64,000 nucleotides of DNA. Origin: a virus. The notes under the pieces are model-generated. The model saw only the letters and a list, made by a program, of their open reading frames with translations. It made no database searches and was not told where the DNA came from. The position numbers and the translations under genes are program-made. This document shows, piece by piece, positions 63,189 to 64,000 of the stretch. Within the stretch, counting starts at the first letter, position 1. Each line of letters opens with the position of its first letter. The DNA lies in the IMG/VR virus record IMGVR_UViG_3300043313_001099, positions 1 to 64,000 of that record; one strand, given 5' to 3'.

Positions 63189-64000
63189 ATGACCCTTCAC
63201 GACGCCGGTAGCGCCCCGACCGCGCCGGCCGCCCCCGCCCCCCGGGGAAGCCTGACCATCCGTCACAACCACGCTGAGGGCACGCTGCTGGAGGGCTCCT
63301 CCCGGGGAGACGGCGTACTGGAGCTGACCCGGCAGCACGGCTTCCGCTGGTTCCGCAGCCTCGGGCTGCTCGGAATCCCGTTCAGCCGGGACCACGCCGC
63401 CCGCCGCCGGAACATCGAGGCCGCCGCCGCCGCCCTCCGCAGCGCCGGATTCGAGGTCGCCGTCGAGATCGATGACCGGCCGCGCCCCCGCGCCGAGGCC
63501 CTGGCCGACCAGTCCGGCCGGTTGGACGACCGACACGAGCGGCTGACGACGGCCGCCGCCAGGCACTCCGCCGCCTCGGACGCTCACCGCAACCGGGCCG
63601 ACCAGGCGGGCGAGCGGTTCTACATGGGCCAGCCCATCCTGGAGGGCCACCACTCGGAGCGGAGCGCCCTCGCCGCCCGGGCAAGGATGCACGCCGCCGA
63701 CCGCCTGGCCCGCGTCGAGGCCGACGCTGCCGCGTACCGGGCTGAGCAGGCCGGGGTGGTCGGGCGGAGGGCTGCGCGGGCAGCCACCCCGGAGGCAACC
63801 GCCCGCCGGATCCTGGCGACGGAGACCGAGCTCCGCGATTTGAACCGGCGTCTGGCGGCCCTCAGTGCCCCGCAGGGCGTTGAACTCGCCCCGGCGGGGA
63901 GCCTGTACCGGGAGGAGCTTCTGGCGCGCCGTGCGGTGGCCGAGGAGCGCCTCGCCCACGACCGGGCAGAGCTGGACCGGGCCGAGGCCGCCGGCCGGTA
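63189..64000 (+). CDS. DUF3560-family protein, 3' truncated by window edge
   Basis: The first 270 residues are visible. A conserved beta-hairpin/WR motif opens the protein (HNHAEGTLLEGSSRGDGVLE, FRWFRSLGLLGIPFSRD), then DDRPRP and a coiled-coil region containing MGQPILEGHHSERSALAARA, all signatures of DUF3560, a family abundant on Streptomyces plasmids. GAGGAG precedes ATG 63189. It may be a nucleic-acid-associated protein; no function is established. Confidence 0.88.
   Translation, partial: MTLHDAGSAPTAPAAPAPRGSLTIRHNHAEGTLLEGSSRGDGVLELTRQHGFRWFRSLGLLGIPFSRDHAARRRNIEAAAAALRSAGFEVAVEIDDRPRPRAEALADQSGRLDDRHERLTTAAARHSAASDAHRNRADQAGERFYMGQPILEGHHSERSALAARARMHAADRLARVEADAAAYRAEQAGVVGRRAARAATPEATARRILATETELRDLNRRLAALSAPQGVELAPAGSLYREELLARRAVAEERLAHDRAELDRAEAAGR

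Overview
The window is very GC-rich, has tightly packed genes joined by ATGA/GTGA overlaps, and encodes protein families typical of actinobacteria (DUF2637, DUF3560, DUF6573, BldC-like and FtsK/TraB-like proteins). It looks like an extrachromosomal element of Streptomyces or a close relative. It combines a plasmid-style transfer module with a complete siphovirus head-tail-lysis cassette and has no large integrase, so I read it as a phage-plasmid, the class to which the described Streptomyces plasmid-phage pZL12 belongs. No rRNA, tRNA, CRISPR array or transposon was found.

Layout. 1-10.7 kb (+ strand): an ECF-type sigma factor, an HTH regulator, a divergent BldC/MerR-like regulator, a DUF2637 membrane protein, small membrane and coiled-coil proteins, a TraB/FtsK-type DNA translocase with Walker motifs and a winged-helix tail, then a string of small genes ending at a strong bidirectional terminator. 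10.8-40.1 kb (- strand, read right to left): ParB-like protein, ParB-methyltransferase fusion, small and large terminase, portal, MuF-like protein, capsid protease/scaffold, DUF2190 cement protein, major capsid protein, a large tandem-repeat protein, head-tail connectors, major tail protein, tail assembly chaperones with a canonical -1 frameshift site, tape measure, distal tail and baseplate proteins, a GH25 endolysin, a papain-like cysteine peptidase, a holin and two glycosidase-like tail proteins. 40.2-59.8 kb: a small + cassette, then a long - strand accessory array of about 40 small genes, many with zinc-binding cysteines. It also holds a small serine recombinase, a MazF-type toxin-antitoxin pair inserted on the opposite strand, and a MazG-like protein. 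60.0-64.0 kb (+ strand): a DUF2786 protein, small genes, a 500-bp non-coding iteron region and the start of a DUF3560 protein.

Two element-wide sequence systems stand out. (1) At least eleven promoters share one rigid architecture: TTGACA, 17-18 bp, TAAC(C/G/T)T-like -10, exactly 7 bp, then usually GTAAG at the predicted start. Most carry an AGGTTA...TAACCT dyad. They drive accessory genes on both strands and suggest one co-regulated regulon. In one copy an ATG sits exactly where the transcript should begin, predicting a leaderless mRNA. (2) A 15-bp palindrome (ATGGCAATTTGCCAT) followed by TTGCCATC-type repeats on an 11-bp pitch occurs at five loci (44.7, 44.9, 56.25, 62.8 and 63.0 kb), all in the same orientation. 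This resembles plasmid centromere or origin iterons, or operators of a helically phased DNA-binding protein.

Functionally, the left end would give cell-to-cell spread, the central cassette virion production and lysis, and the right half element maintenance (toxin-antitoxin, recombinase, iterons) plus co-regulated host-takeover genes of unknown function.
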